Assembly: GCA_033557685.1 (NCBI GenBank)
Contig: JAWQRN010000006.1
Span: 1-62,771, forward strand
Source: Sperchopsis tessellata
Taxonomy: Eukaryota > Arthropoda > Insecta > Coleoptera > Hydrophilidae
Reading direction: 5' to 3'
Length of the DNA stretch: 62,771 bases
The notes under the pieces were generated by a model that worked only from the letters and a program-made list of their open reading frames with translations, did not search any database and was not told where the DNA came from. The position numbers were made by a program, and so were the translations under genes. This document shows, one piece after another, positions 10,941-23,700 of the stretch (the first letter of the stretch is position 1; every line of letters begins with the position of its first letter).

Positions 10941-13075
10941 TTACCTAAAATATAATATAATAAATACTTATATCTAATGATAATTTATATCTATATCAAA
11001 TTGATATTAGCAGCTAAAGAAGTAATGTTATCTAATTTTATTTTGAAACCTAAATATATTTGAATAATATTGCCATAATATATCACTTACCTCAAAATTA
11101 AATTAAACTTTTTATAAAATTACATGATAACGCGCACCTGATCAAATTGAGTAAATCGCACATAACGCGTCAATTCGAATGACCATTTTTGTTTATTAGA
11201 GCAAATGCCGATATGAAGCTAATAGCGAAGAAACAAATGCAGTGCGAATAATGTCAAGAGTTCCCGTGTAAATTGCAAAAGCAGTACCAAATTGATCACT
11301 GCATGCCCGACGGAAGGTTATGAGGAGTAGTTTGTTTGCTTGAAAACAATGTAAAAATATATTCATTTATGTAGGCTTTATAACCTAATCGTACAATTAT
11401 ATGAAAATATCTAAAAATACGGCCCTGAGAACTTCTATCTTTAAATACATATTAAAGATTAAAAAAATGAGTAGTTTTTAAGCGAGAAGTGAGATTTTTT
11501 ATGTTGCAAAAACGTTTATTTTGCAAAACTTTACAAAATCGCTTCTCATTATAAATAACTCCAGATAAACCTTGTACCATTCATTGTATTTAAACTGCTT
11601 TTAAATTTTTCATTTTCGTTCTGTATAAGAAAAGAAATTGATTTTGCAACAAAAAATGTTGATGTAATTTTAATATCTGTAAGGTTTAGTTAATCTCTCT
11701 AGCAACACATATTATTACTAGGACCTCGAGAACACCAGACTAGATATAGTGATGTCTCGCACCCCTAAAATTACTTCAAGCGAGAATAATATATTTTATC
11801 CCCCCGATTTGCCTACAATTAATGTTTAATATTAAATTTTTATTATATATTTTGAAACATTGTGAATATGGTGTACATAAATAATTTTTTGGCTTGCTTT
11901 GTGGTGTTGAGTTATGATCTCAATTGCACGTATTTTTAAGTCGTTCCTTGGATCCAAAGGTGAGGACTTGGTTTGACATTAGCACTAGTCAAGTTGTCAG
12001 TCTTGTTTTTAAGAATAAATTGTGATTCGCATGTACTGAATTTGTTAAGGTCTCTCGTTTTTTTTGTTCAAAATGATTTTATATGTATCAATAAGCGTTG
12101 TATACTTAACCTTATGGTACACATAAGATTAAATTTGAAGTTATTAAGCTTTAATATAAATTAATTGTGATTGATAGTTAACATTGAGTTACATTTAGAT
12201 TTGTTTTAACTACAAATTACAGGTTCTTTTAATGTCCGTTTACAATCATTTTTTTGCATTTGTGCAGCTGGGCATTTAACTATTTTTAAGTTTAATTTTT
12301 TTTTATTATACTGCCAATTTCTTACAATAAAAAGGTACTAATTTTTAGTCGTTTGTTTTCTTTTATTTGATAACATCAAACCCAAACAAATAATGTTTCA
12401 CCTGGTCCCAACAAAATAGAACCAGTCATATAAAAAGATAAAAGAGGAAATTTGGCAACCATTAAGAAACGTGGTTAATTATAATATGAGACTTGTCAGT
12501 TTTTCCTGTTGTTCTGAAAAGGATATCGCCTTTATATATAAAAATGGAATGAAAAATAACTCAAACAAAATACATGGTATAAAAAGTCATATATAATAAA
12601 TTTAGCAAATGTAAAGAAGATATTGCTTTACCAAAAACAAATTTACAAATGGTTTCGCTAAAATTACCGCTACAGCAATGTTGGATTTAATAAGCGTTTT
12701 ACAGGCTTTCCCCACAGTGGACCATAACCACTAATAAGGAAACGTAAAGAACTGGACATAACTGGTAAACTATAAGACTCCATTTTGGATCCGTATCTTT
12801 ATGTTATTCAGCCATCATTCACCCATTATTGAGCTTCCCCAAGTTCCTTCCACTCATCATGTTTGTGATATATATGACTCGTAAACAATTTCAGAGTTCT
12901 CTGTCCCATCTATCCTTGGGTCTTCATCTTACCCTTACAATGTCCCTTGGCTCCCACAAGACTGATTTCTTCAATCAGTTTTGTATCTTCACCATCCCTA
13001 TAACATCCCTGACCTAAGTCTGATTTCTTATCCAAGCACAGCACCATCTATTTCTAATTCTCAAACTCATATCTT
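10941..13075. other. Intergenic stretch, mostly featureless
   Basis: AT-rich, with stops in all frames. A possible fragment of a reverse transcriptase (ATAMLDLISVLQAFPTVDHN, near 12660-12725, +) is too short to call. Confidence 0.4.
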
Positions 13076-13079
13076 TAAC

Positions 13080-14145
13080 ATCCTGGCATCAGTAACATAC
13101 ATCATCACAAACAAAACACACTGATGCCTCTTCGTCTGGAACAGAGAGGCATCTGGGACTTACAATGTTTCTTGGACGTCCAGTTGTACTCCATGCAAGC
13201 TTTGTTCTTCATGCTATTTCGAAAGAAATATCTCCACCCATCTTACAAGTTGGCCTAAATACATGTATGATGTTACCTTTTCAATTAGTGTGCACTCAAT
13301 GTACATGTTGCCTGACATAGCTAGCACCATATTCGTTACTCAAGATTCCTCCCAACCAACCCTGCGAATTATTTTCGATTAAATAATAAATGTTTAATTA
13401 CATAGAAGAGAATAATCAATTAATTGACGATTGATTAATCGATGATCGATTGATGAGCGTGTATCTCACATAAGAATTTTAATTATAGTAAAGCTTATGT
13501 TTAAATTTTAAACATTTTCATTGTGACCGATTATTTGATTAATCAATCATCGATCATTTGATTAATCGATTATTTAATTAATCGATCAATGATTAAACAA
13601 TTATTTTACAATGATCGATTATGAAATTTCGTAATTACCCATAGCTAATCCTAATGCCTACATTTTTACTTTTGGAATCTAGATTAATCATTTGTTCTTG
13701 TGTCTTCATGTTTCTCTAGAGCTGCAATAAACATCTGACGATATGGTGTCTCCTTGTCTAAAATCTTTTTGAATAACATTTCTGTTTCTTGTTTCATAGA
13801 TGTTTTGAATGAACTGTATGTAGACAGATGTCATTTTGGATCATTACTTTTTTAATAACTGCATGTTTCTTGATCAAGCCAATTGTGTTCTATGAAAGCA
13901 TAACATAGTTGCAGGTTATGCTTGTTACATCAAAATATCATTTTGCTAAGCGTGTGAATGTGGTTAATAGTGCCATATCCCTCACAAAAGCCTGCCTGTT
14001 TTCTGGGTAGGTAAGAATTATATTGGTCTGTAAAGTGGATCGTAATTATTTTACTTAGGATCTTATTAACCGCAAATGTGAGGCTAATGGAATGTAATTT
14101 TTCAGGTTTTTGTAGATTTGAATAATTGTTCCAAGATACTGATAT
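13080..14145 (-). mobile_element. RTE-like LINE remnant, split by an ATCGAT element
   Basis: On the minus strand, 14140-13660 reads PISLTFAVNKILSKIIT, PRKQAGFCEGYGTINHIHTL and KKILDKETPYRQMFIAALE; 13330-13080 reads IECTLIEKVTSYMYLGQLV. These are RT and post-RT blocks of an RTE-type LINE. The ATCGAT-rich element at 13356-13645 separates them, so it inserted after the LINE. Many stops are present. Confidence 0.75.
13356..13645. mobile_element. ATCGAT-array element, short copy
   Basis: It starts AACCCTGCGAATTATTTTCG, as the 8221 copy does. It contains repeated GATTAATCGATNATCGATT motifs and ends near TTACCCATAGCTAATC. It interrupts the LINE around it. Confidence 0.65.
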
Positions 14146-14470
14146 CTCTTATGTTTCTATGCATGACGTATACACTTTTACCAGAATTGATGCTACAAGA
14201 TTTTCATCCAAAATATTTAAAATTTGTTCAAAATGATGGATTTTTTTTTTATGTTCCACAAAATAATTTGATGAATATTTATTCAAAAAAAGTGTAACAA
14301 TAGTCTGTATAATGTAAATGTGTTTAAGAAAGGTGATTAAAAATATATTTGGAAGAAGCATAAAAAAGTACTATATTTATATAAAATGTAATATTAATTG
14401 CTAAGTCTTTAAAATACTTTATTTAAAATACATGGTGAGAAATAAAAGAAGACAATGAAATGAATTAAAT

Positions 14471-14476
14471 TTTATT
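14471..14476 (-). terminator. Candidate polyadenylation signal of laminin alpha
   Basis: AATAAA on the minus strand lies about 20 nt past the laminin stop. Another lies near 14418. Such hexamers are frequent in AT-rich DNA, so the assignment is by position only. Confidence 0.45.
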
Positions 14477-14495
14477 TTTGGTATAAACTAAGTAA

Positions 14496-14761
14496 CTACG
14501 TTTTCGGACAAAATCCTACTGTAACCTTTCCTTCCTTCATGCTGGGGTCGATTTTGATTGGCACATTATTGATTTCCACATTTTTAATGCAACCAACATA
14601 GTGAGTTCTCGTCACCAAACCCCTCAGTCTGCCAATAATCCGATGACCTCCCAAAAATAGGGCACCACCAGTATCGGTTGATATGGACCTATGGTCTCCA
14701 ACTCCTGGACTAGCAAAAACTCTATCCACACCAAGAGTTACCACACTCTTTGATTTGACAG
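14496..14761 (-). CDS. LanA: Laminin alpha terminal exon: LG5 end and stop
   Basis: It encodes the rest of LG5: GGALFLGGHRIIG, HYVGCIKNVEINN and the final VTVGFCPKT before a TAG stop at 14496-14498. The acceptor is at 14762-14763. The two cysteines match the LG C-terminal disulfide. Confidence 0.95.
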
Positions 14762-17700
14762 CTAAAATAAAAAATAAATGATTAGAAAATGGTGGTATGT
14801 ACAGGAAAGTATTGTTTTTTAATAAGGACCGGTTTCCCTTATTTTTTAAAATTTCACGCGTTCATTCTTTTGTGCATGTGCCCTGACTCCCGGCATCCCT
14901 TGCACATAAACGGATGCTTGTAGCCACATTGGCAGTGGGTTTTGTTTCGCACTGTGCGACGAAGATATTTAAAACGGACGAGTGCCCGCCATGTGTGAAA
15001 TAAGGTAAGTAATCCGGTTCTTGACAGCAAAAAATGTGCTACCGGCGGAGATTCATCGCCAATTCTGTGCAATTATGAGTGATGAGAAAGTTCGTAAGTA
15101 GGTGAGGTTATTCAGAGAAAGTCGAGAGAATGTTCATGACAAACCAAGTTCGGGCCGACCACCTATGATGAACGATGATATTGTGGATGCGATAGACACC
15201 AAAATTCGTGAAAACATGCTGTACACAATACCCACACTCTCATTGCATTCTATGACTAGCACTTCTGAGAGCTACGTGTCAGTCTATACTTAACACTTTT
15301 TAGCGCTGTTGGGCACCCACACATAGCACTTTTAAGAGCTACATGGCAGTTTATACTCCGTGCAACGGTGGAACACATCGGCAAAAAGAAAAGCCAACAC
15401 ACTCTAATTTCCCGAAAAATCTGAAGATATAAAATTTCTTGTTAAATTTTTAACAAAGAAGAATCAATTGAAATTTCTACAAAATATGTATTATTTATTT
15501 AAAAAAAAATCAAATAGTAAGTGTAAATTATTATGAGAGAGTGAATTTGGTAGATATAGCCATGCATGAAGGTATTATTTTGGAGAAACTTTAGTATCTA
15601 CTTTATTGAGATCGCTGAATGTTACGCCACTACCAATAGCAGATCGATATGCTTTTTCTACGGTGAGCAGCATCCAACCAAACAGAGACAGCATTTTTCT
15701 CTATCTTAAAACACCTCTGATGTGAAGGAGGCAGTAAAAAATTGAAGAGAAAGACAGTGGCGAATCTGTTAGATATACTAAAGGTTATTGCACATCAAAA
15801 TGTATTGTTCACTGATAAAGAGTTCTTTTGTCAGTCAAGTATTTCTTGATACAATAAATATTACAACAGTAACACGAATTAAGTGTCAGAATACAAATAT
15901 TACCTCAAATTTTTGGCCAATTTTTGCTTTTCCATAGTGGTAGAATGTGTTTTGGTTCGGAGAATGTTGTATTCTCTTGAGGATAAGCACATATAAATTA
16001 ACTATCAAGATGGTTACCATAAAAATATAACTTCAGCATTACAACTCCTAGTTTCTGGCGTATTAATGAGAAAGGAGATTTAATAAAACAGTGCAGGATT
16101 AGTCTGGAATATTTTTTTGATATTTGAACTATTAAATATATATCATTTTATTTCCTTAGGTCAGCTGTATCTTAGGTTGGTAACAATGCTAACTTGTAAA
16201 AAATAGCAACCAATGTTTATCAACTCATTTTGTTATCAACAATCTTTCTAAACACTTCAATACTTTGTAAGTATTATTGCTGCACATGAAATATCTGATT
16301 TTGTAAAGAAAAATTAAACTCAGAATTCTTCAAAAACAGACTTTATATTAATCAAAATAGTCTCCTTTTACATTAATACACCTTTGCCAACGATTTACAA
16401 GAGCATAAATGCCATTTTTGAAAAAATCTGATTTATTCGAGTCAATAAAGTTTTTGACTGCTGTTTTAATTTCTTCTTCGTTTTCGTTTTCCGCGGGGTT
16501 GGAACGAATAATCAATTAAAACAGTAACTTCTGTGAAGATTTTGGAGCATATTTTGGGGGTTCATTCTTATCTAGCCTTTGAGCTGATCTCTTACGATTG
16601 TTGTACAATATCCATTTTTCGTCGCACACCACTTTCCTATCCAGAAATGGTCCAAGTTATTTCTGTCGGAGAGTTCATGAGGAACCCATTTATCCATCTT
16701 TTTGACTTTATCTATGACTTGGATATGTTGTAATATTGTTCTATGATCAACTTGCATTTTGTATGCAAGTTCTCGAGATGTTTGACGTGGACCAAGGTCT
16801 CCAAACTTTGTTATCAATTTTGGATTGAGGATTTCCTTGAGGCTCATTTTCGAGTGATTCATCTCCATCACGAAATTTTTTAAACCAACGCCGCACTGTT
16901 CGTTCACTTAAAGAAGTCTCACCGTATACACTTTTAATAATACGAGTTAATCAGCTGCACTGTGTGTAAGTTTGAACTCATAACGAATTACGATGCGTAT
17001 CTCATTAGTTGACATTTTTTAATTAAAAATTTAAAATTATTATTTGTGGCAAGTCAAAAAAAATTTAATACCGACACATAAAACAAACAGATGTATTTAT
17101 CTTTTTGACACGTCTAACAATTTAGGTTAGAAAATTAAGTCAGTAGTATCAACATAAATTGAGTAAAAAAATCCGAAATTTGATATGCACCAACCTAATA
17201 CAAATAATTTGTTTAATATAACGATAGTTTAAGTTATTATACTTTGATTTCTTACTGGATATGGAGTTTCCGCAAAATGCATATCATTATAGACTAAGAG
17301 CAAACTGATTATGAATTATACATACATACTTGACAAACGGGAAGCCTAAGATATGTTTGTAAGAAGACTGCTTATTGTGACATAAATAAGGATGTACAAC
17401 AAGGGTCAATATTGGAGCCACTTTTTTTATAATAAACACCAATAATAACCTGACAATAAATTTAAAATGCTACTCAATAATGTTTGCTGGTAAGAAAATA
17501 AAGTGCAAACAATGGAGGAGAAAATAGAAAACTAGAATGGGAGAAAATATCATAGACAAACACTCTAACTTACAGCAAGAATATTTAGAGGATGAAATAT
17601 GAAATATTATTATTAAATAATTATATTTTTCTTGCAACAGAAAAAATTAAAATATTTTATAAAAATGTATATTTACCTTGAATATTGTGCCATTCACCAT

Positions 17701-20700
17701 CACAGAAATGATGAGGAGTACCTGGATTATAAACTGTTGTAATTGCACCTCTTCCATTGTCCACAGTGAACCGGATATTGCCATTTACCATCTCAAGGAT
17801 AAGATAATCTCTCTTGCCATGGACAGATATCAGCAGCCCAGATATATTTCTGGGTTTAATTTGCAGTTTGATGTCAATTTCAGATCCAACTTTAAATCTG
17901 TCTTTAAGACGAACGAACCCTGCTTCTTTTGCAAAGAACACTCCAGATTCTGCATTCTCGGAGCAAGGTAGGACATTATATGATTCTGGATTTTCCATTG
18001 ATTTGTTATTCATTCTAAAGTTGTTAATGCAACCCGTGAAATGCTCAGACATATTCTAAAAAAATATATTTAATGGATAAATTAGCCACTATTATAAAAA
18101 AAAATTAAATTTAACATGTAAAAATACAGTTTTCCTTCACCATCTAACACTTGTGACGATTATAATTACCTATGATTCAACATTACCATCAAGTAAAATC
18201 AAATAGTAGTAATTTTATATGTAATATAATAATATAATATTTTTTAATTCTCAGTAATTTTAGGCACCTAGTCAAAATTTGAATGAAAAGTCTGTCTTAT
18301 CACAATTTTAGTAATATATTAGGTGACCGGTTCAGCCACACAAAAGTCATCTTCAGGCTTAATACACAAGTATGATAACAAATAAAACAAGCAAAATTAA
18401 AATAATCACCTTAAATTACACTTGTTGTCAAGCTTGAGGTGTTATGTATCAGTGAACATTGGATGAACGATAAGAACCAATTGCTATACAACTTAACTGA
18501 ATATACTGTCAGCAGCTTTAACAGAAGTATGGGCATCCATGGAGGAATCTGTAATTTTTGCGAGTCAAATATAAAGTATTTCCCAATTCAAGAAATCAAT
18601 GAAATGTCCACAGAAATGTGGGTTGAGATGGCAGCAATCTGCATTCCTGACCACAATTTAGTTGTAATATGTGTTTATCATCCCAACAAAAAACACCACG
18701 ATATACTCATAGGCACACTGGAGCTCGTGCTCAATTATCTCCTCAAAATATAGTAGTCGCTGGAGATTTCAACATTGACGTCATAATACCTTCAATCCAA
18801 AGAACACATTTAATCAACTCCCTCAGTTCTTTCAACCCAAGACAAACTCTTTTTGAACACACCAAGTTCCAAGTCTGCTGAGATAATATCTTTACAAATA
18901 TGAAAGACCAGTACATCTGCTTACTTTCCATGCATATCTGATCATGATGCACAAATTCTATGTTTCAACTCAATTCCTGCTAATCCTATTTCTAGTTTTA
19001 TATATCGAAGAAACTTATCTGCTCGACACCATAGAGACTTTGCCTAGTGCTTCTCTCGAAAAGATTAGTCTACAGTCTACCAGGTCTGTAAATATGAAAC
19101 CAAATTTGCTCATAGATGGCTCTAGTTGTCAATGTAGTGACTGTCAAACAGCGGCATTGGCGCCTTTTTCTTATGTTTACATTTGTCAAAGACTTTTAAC
19201 TCACAACAATACAAGTTTCCTACAACAACATATTTTTTCATAGTGTTGAACATGTCGAATTTTGTGCCTGAAAACTACTATTTGCGGACAGCATTGATTT
19301 TCTGTTACTATTTGAAGAAAACTGCTGCAGAATCGCATCGAATACTTGTCGAAGCTTACGATGCACATGCTCTTGGTAAATCACAGTGCTTTGAGTGGTG
19401 TGAAAAATCCAAAAGTGGCGATTTTAACGTGAGAAACGAAGAACGAGGAAGACCCCTGAGAAAGTTTGAAGATGCCGAATTGCAAGCATCGTTGGATGAG
19501 GTTGACGCTCAAACGCAACAACAACTTGCGGATCTATTAAATGTGACACGAGAAACTGTCTCAATTCGTTTGAAAGCCATGAGAAAGATCCAAAAGGTAG
19601 GAAAATGGGTTCCAGATGAACTGAATGAAAGACAGCAGGAAAACCGAAAAACCACTTGCGATATGCTGCTCGCCAGGTACAAAAGAAAATCATTTCTCAA
19701 TCGAATTGTGACTGGCAATGAAAAATGGATATATTTCGAAAATCCTAAGCGTAAAAGATCATGGATAACTCCAAGCAAACCAGCGACATCGACTACAGGG
19801 CCAAATCTCTATGGACCGAAGACAATGCTTTGTGTTTGGTGGGATCAGAAGGGTGTTATCTATTATGAGCTGCTAAACCCTGGCGAAACCATTAATACTA
19901 AACGCTACCGACAACAAATGATGGATTTGAACCAAGCATTGCATGAAAAACGACAAGAATATCAAAAAGAGGTAACACAAAGTAATTTTGCTTCATGATA
20001 ATGGACCATCGCACACAGCAAAATCGGTCAAGGAAACGATTAAGGCGTTTAGTTGGCAAATACATTCACGTGCGGTTTACTAACCAGTCTTGGCTCCATC
20101 CGATTACTACTTATTTGTATCGAAGGGACACGCACTTGCTGAGCAGCTCTTCACTTTTTACAAAAATGGCTCGATGATTGGTTTGCCACAAAAGAGCAAC
20201 AGTTTTTTTGGCGGGGCAACCACAAATTGCCAGAGGGATGGGAAAAATGTGTAGCTAGCGATGGGCAATACTATGAATAAAATATTTTTACCATTTTCAT
20301 ACAATAAATGTGAATTTTCTATAAAAAAATTCCTGGTATTCAGAAGAATTTCCTGAAGAGAAAATGAGCAATTTTATGGAAACTTTATATAATAGTTTCC
20401 TGTTACCTATGTTAAAACCAAACATCATACTTCTACCTATAACACACCTCATCTTGCTCAGATGAAGGAAACCCTAAACCTCATCTACGATGCCTATAAG
20501 GAATGTGGGGATAATGAAATCAAAGACATACACCTGCATTACAAGTCTTACTACAATGCAAAAGTGGCACAAGAAAACATATGTATCTTGATGCCATCAT
20601 AAAGTCTCCAAATTAAGTCAAAACAACATGGCAAATCATTAACCAAGTAACTGAGAGAAAACAAAAGCAGCCCAAATATACACCCAACCTTGTAATTTTC

Positions 20701-23700
20701 AATACCTTCTTCCATACAGTGGCCGAAAGAATCTCATTAAATCTTCATCTATCTAAAACCAGTCCGTCCACTCTAATCAAAAGAGTGCCACTATGTGGTT
20801 TAAGTATATTTTTTTGGCCAACAACACCTCAAGAAATAGAGATCGTAACGTACAAGTGTGGCAAAAAAGAAAATCCTTAGCAACTACAAACCAATAGCGA
20901 TACTGCCAGCTATATCCAAAAAATTTTGAATCACTTATGGTTAAGCGAATGTTGAGCTTCTTGGAAGCGGGCAAAGTTGTCTCTGGTTACCAATTTGGTT
21001 TTACGAAGGGTTTGTCAACATCTGATGCTCTATTGGCTCTGCTAGGGCTTATCACTGAAGCCCTTGAGGCTGGGGAAGAGCGTGTTGCAGTCTTGCGACT
21101 TCAGCAAAACTTTTGACTGCATGCCACATGGAGAATTTCTGGTTCAGGCCTAGTATTATGGACTCAGGGGGGTTGATATCATGCATTTTGAAATCCTATA
21201 TGGTTGGTGTCAGTTCGTGGGTACTATGGATGCTTATAGCTCTACCAAATCGATCAAGTCAGGAGTTGCACAGGAATTTATTTTGGGACCGCTGGTTTTC
21301 CTACTGTATATCAACGATTTACCATACAATATTCAGTGCTGAAGACACCGCCTTACTGACTCGACACAAGAATCCCGACACAGTAGTGCTGAAAGCACAA
21401 ACATCCCTCAAAGAAGCAAATGAGTGGTTCAATTCTAATGGCCTAGTCCTTAACGAATCTAAAACAGCGCATATATATCTCACTTCTGATAGATGAGCAC
21501 ATGCTGGACATTCTGGGTATTTATATTTACCATCTACTCACATGGAGGAATCATGTTGTATTCTTTCTGGGAGGTTCTCAAGTGCTGTATATGCCATAAG
21601 AAGGATAGCACAAATGATCCACAAGGTGGTCGCAAAGAGTACTTACTATACCCTATTTCATAGTATTATGACATATGGTATAGTGGTATGGGGAGGGATA
21701 GTTCACTCATCAAGAGAATTAATTTTACAAAAAAAAGCGGTGAGAGCAATCGAAGGCCTCCCGGACAATACACACTGCAAGCCTTATTTCCAAAAACATG
21801 GTATACTAACCACACTCACTCTATATCCTGGAGCAAATTATATATACTACAAAACACATCCTTAATCATCACCAGCGATCACAAATTCATAATTACACAA
21901 CCCGAGGAAACGAAAATCTACAAACTTCTTTCTTCAGATTGTCATCATCCCTATCGAGAAATATGGGTCCTAGGTTGTTTAACAAACTTCCACAGGACTG
22001 GAGGAGCCTTCTTATGAGGCTGTATAAATCCAGGGTCAAGGCTGCCTTGATGAGGGAATACTTCTACACAATGGAGGAGTTCTTCAGTTCATCTTTGGAA
22101 TTTTCAGTGTGAATTATCTTTTATTATGATTTTTGTACATTGATGAACTACGTTTTTGTTAAATAAAAAATTTGAATTTTGAATTTCAAAATAGCGACGC
22201 TGTGTCACTGAGGTTAACAGACTAAATCTGTGAAGCAGGCGTACCAACTAATAGGTCAAGACAAAATTTCAGGCAATAAATTCTATGCAAAGGATTAAGG
22301 GAGATGTGTAGGGGGATTCATTGAAGCTAGGGTATGGATTGGACTAATGACTATGAAATATTTTAAGGTTTTCAGCAATATTTAGCTTTTGACCTTTGGG
22401 GTATAAATGAAGTACGAAAAGATCAAAAGAATTAGATTTGTGATTGCAGGATACAACATGGCTGGCAAAACTGGACCTATCAGTTTTTGATTGTCAATAC
22501 AACTAATAAGATGTTCTTTGTATCTAGCATTAAAGGAGCGTCTAGTATGACCTTGTGATCTTCGGGTCTGCAGTGTCTTTCTTTTTTTTTTTTTGGAGAA
22601 AGGTTGCCGAGGTAATGAACAAAATCATAGAATTTAGAATCAGGATGAGTAGAGTCAAATGCTCTTTTAATGATGTGGCTGAGATAATAGTTCACATGGG
22701 CCATTTGTAAGCTCCCAGTTGAAAGAGGAATAGAGAATAGCTTGTATAACTTGCTAGTTGAATGAGTTGATTGAAGCTGGAAGAAATAGAATGATCCGTA
22801 TGGGTATTTCTTCTATAAATATTAAAACTGAAATTATTTCTACTATATCTAATAATACTAAGATCAAAGTAATGCAATCAACTATTATCCCCTAATTCAA
22901 GGGTACATTTCTTGACTACCCCCTGCACAGAGCTATCATTACCAGAAACAATGCTAAAGACATTCACATATTTTTATTCGGAATAAATAAAATATTTCTA
23001 AATGATTAAAGAAAATTTCAGCGAGTAAAGGACTGAGGGACAAGTCTTTTGGCAGTATATAGAAATTGCTGTTGAAATTTTGCCGTAAAAGAAATTTTAT
23101 GCAATCCATTTTACAGGAAACCTCCACATCTGAAGCCTCAGATTGAGAAAAAAGTTTATATGCAAGTGATAGGCATTCAGAAACTAGTGCTAGGGTGAAC
23201 ACATTGTTTACATCAAAGGAGACCTTTGTATGGTCTAAATCAGTAGCCTAATTTAATAATAAAATTGTGGATAGACAATAGACTTTTCTATGTAAACTAG
23301 TAAAATAAGAAATGTTACCTGCTCAGTTTTTATTGTATTTATGCACAAAAACACTACAAGAATAATTCGATACATTTTGCTATTACTTCCTCACTTTAAA
23401 ACAATCACTGATTTGAACCTTAGTAGCTACAATAGTAATGTCAATAGGTTATCTGTGTTGACAGAGGTTGACAATTATTCATTGAAATACATAAATATAT
23501 CTTCTGATTACAAAAGATACAGTGGACAAGACAGGAAATGCATCAGGCATTTATGAATGTGATTAAAAAAGAAATTAAACAAGCTTTTTACTCAAATATA
23601 ACTGCTACTATTATAGTATGCTATTACATTTGAGGATGTTAACTGATAACAGTGTTACTCTAGATATGAAGCTTTGAAATAAATGAACTTCATTGTTATT

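Larger units (their letters stand above)
18433..22185 (+). mobile_element. Jockey/CR1-like LINE, interrupted by a mariner
   Basis: The endonuclease part reads LCISEHWMNDKNQLLYNLTE and NIVVAGDFNIDVI (18439-18860), then SDHDAQILCFN. After the mariner at 19080-20336 the RT part follows: GYQFGFTKGLSTSDALLALL, GPLVFLLYINDLPYNIQ and a post-RT region to ~22110. The 3' end is AT-rich (TAAATAAAAAATTTGAATTT). Frameshifts are numerous. It lies in the 8.6 kb laminin intron in antisense orientation. Confidence 0.85.

Noticed and set aside
12660..12760. Possible LINE RT fragment
   Set aside because: Only one weak motif (VLQAFPTVDHN) is visible, with no neighbouring support.
14854..15072. Minus-strand ORF with several Cys and His near its C-terminus
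   Set aside because: It overlaps the mariner N-terminal remnant on the other strand, and the Cys/His spacing fits no zinc-finger family I can name with confidence.
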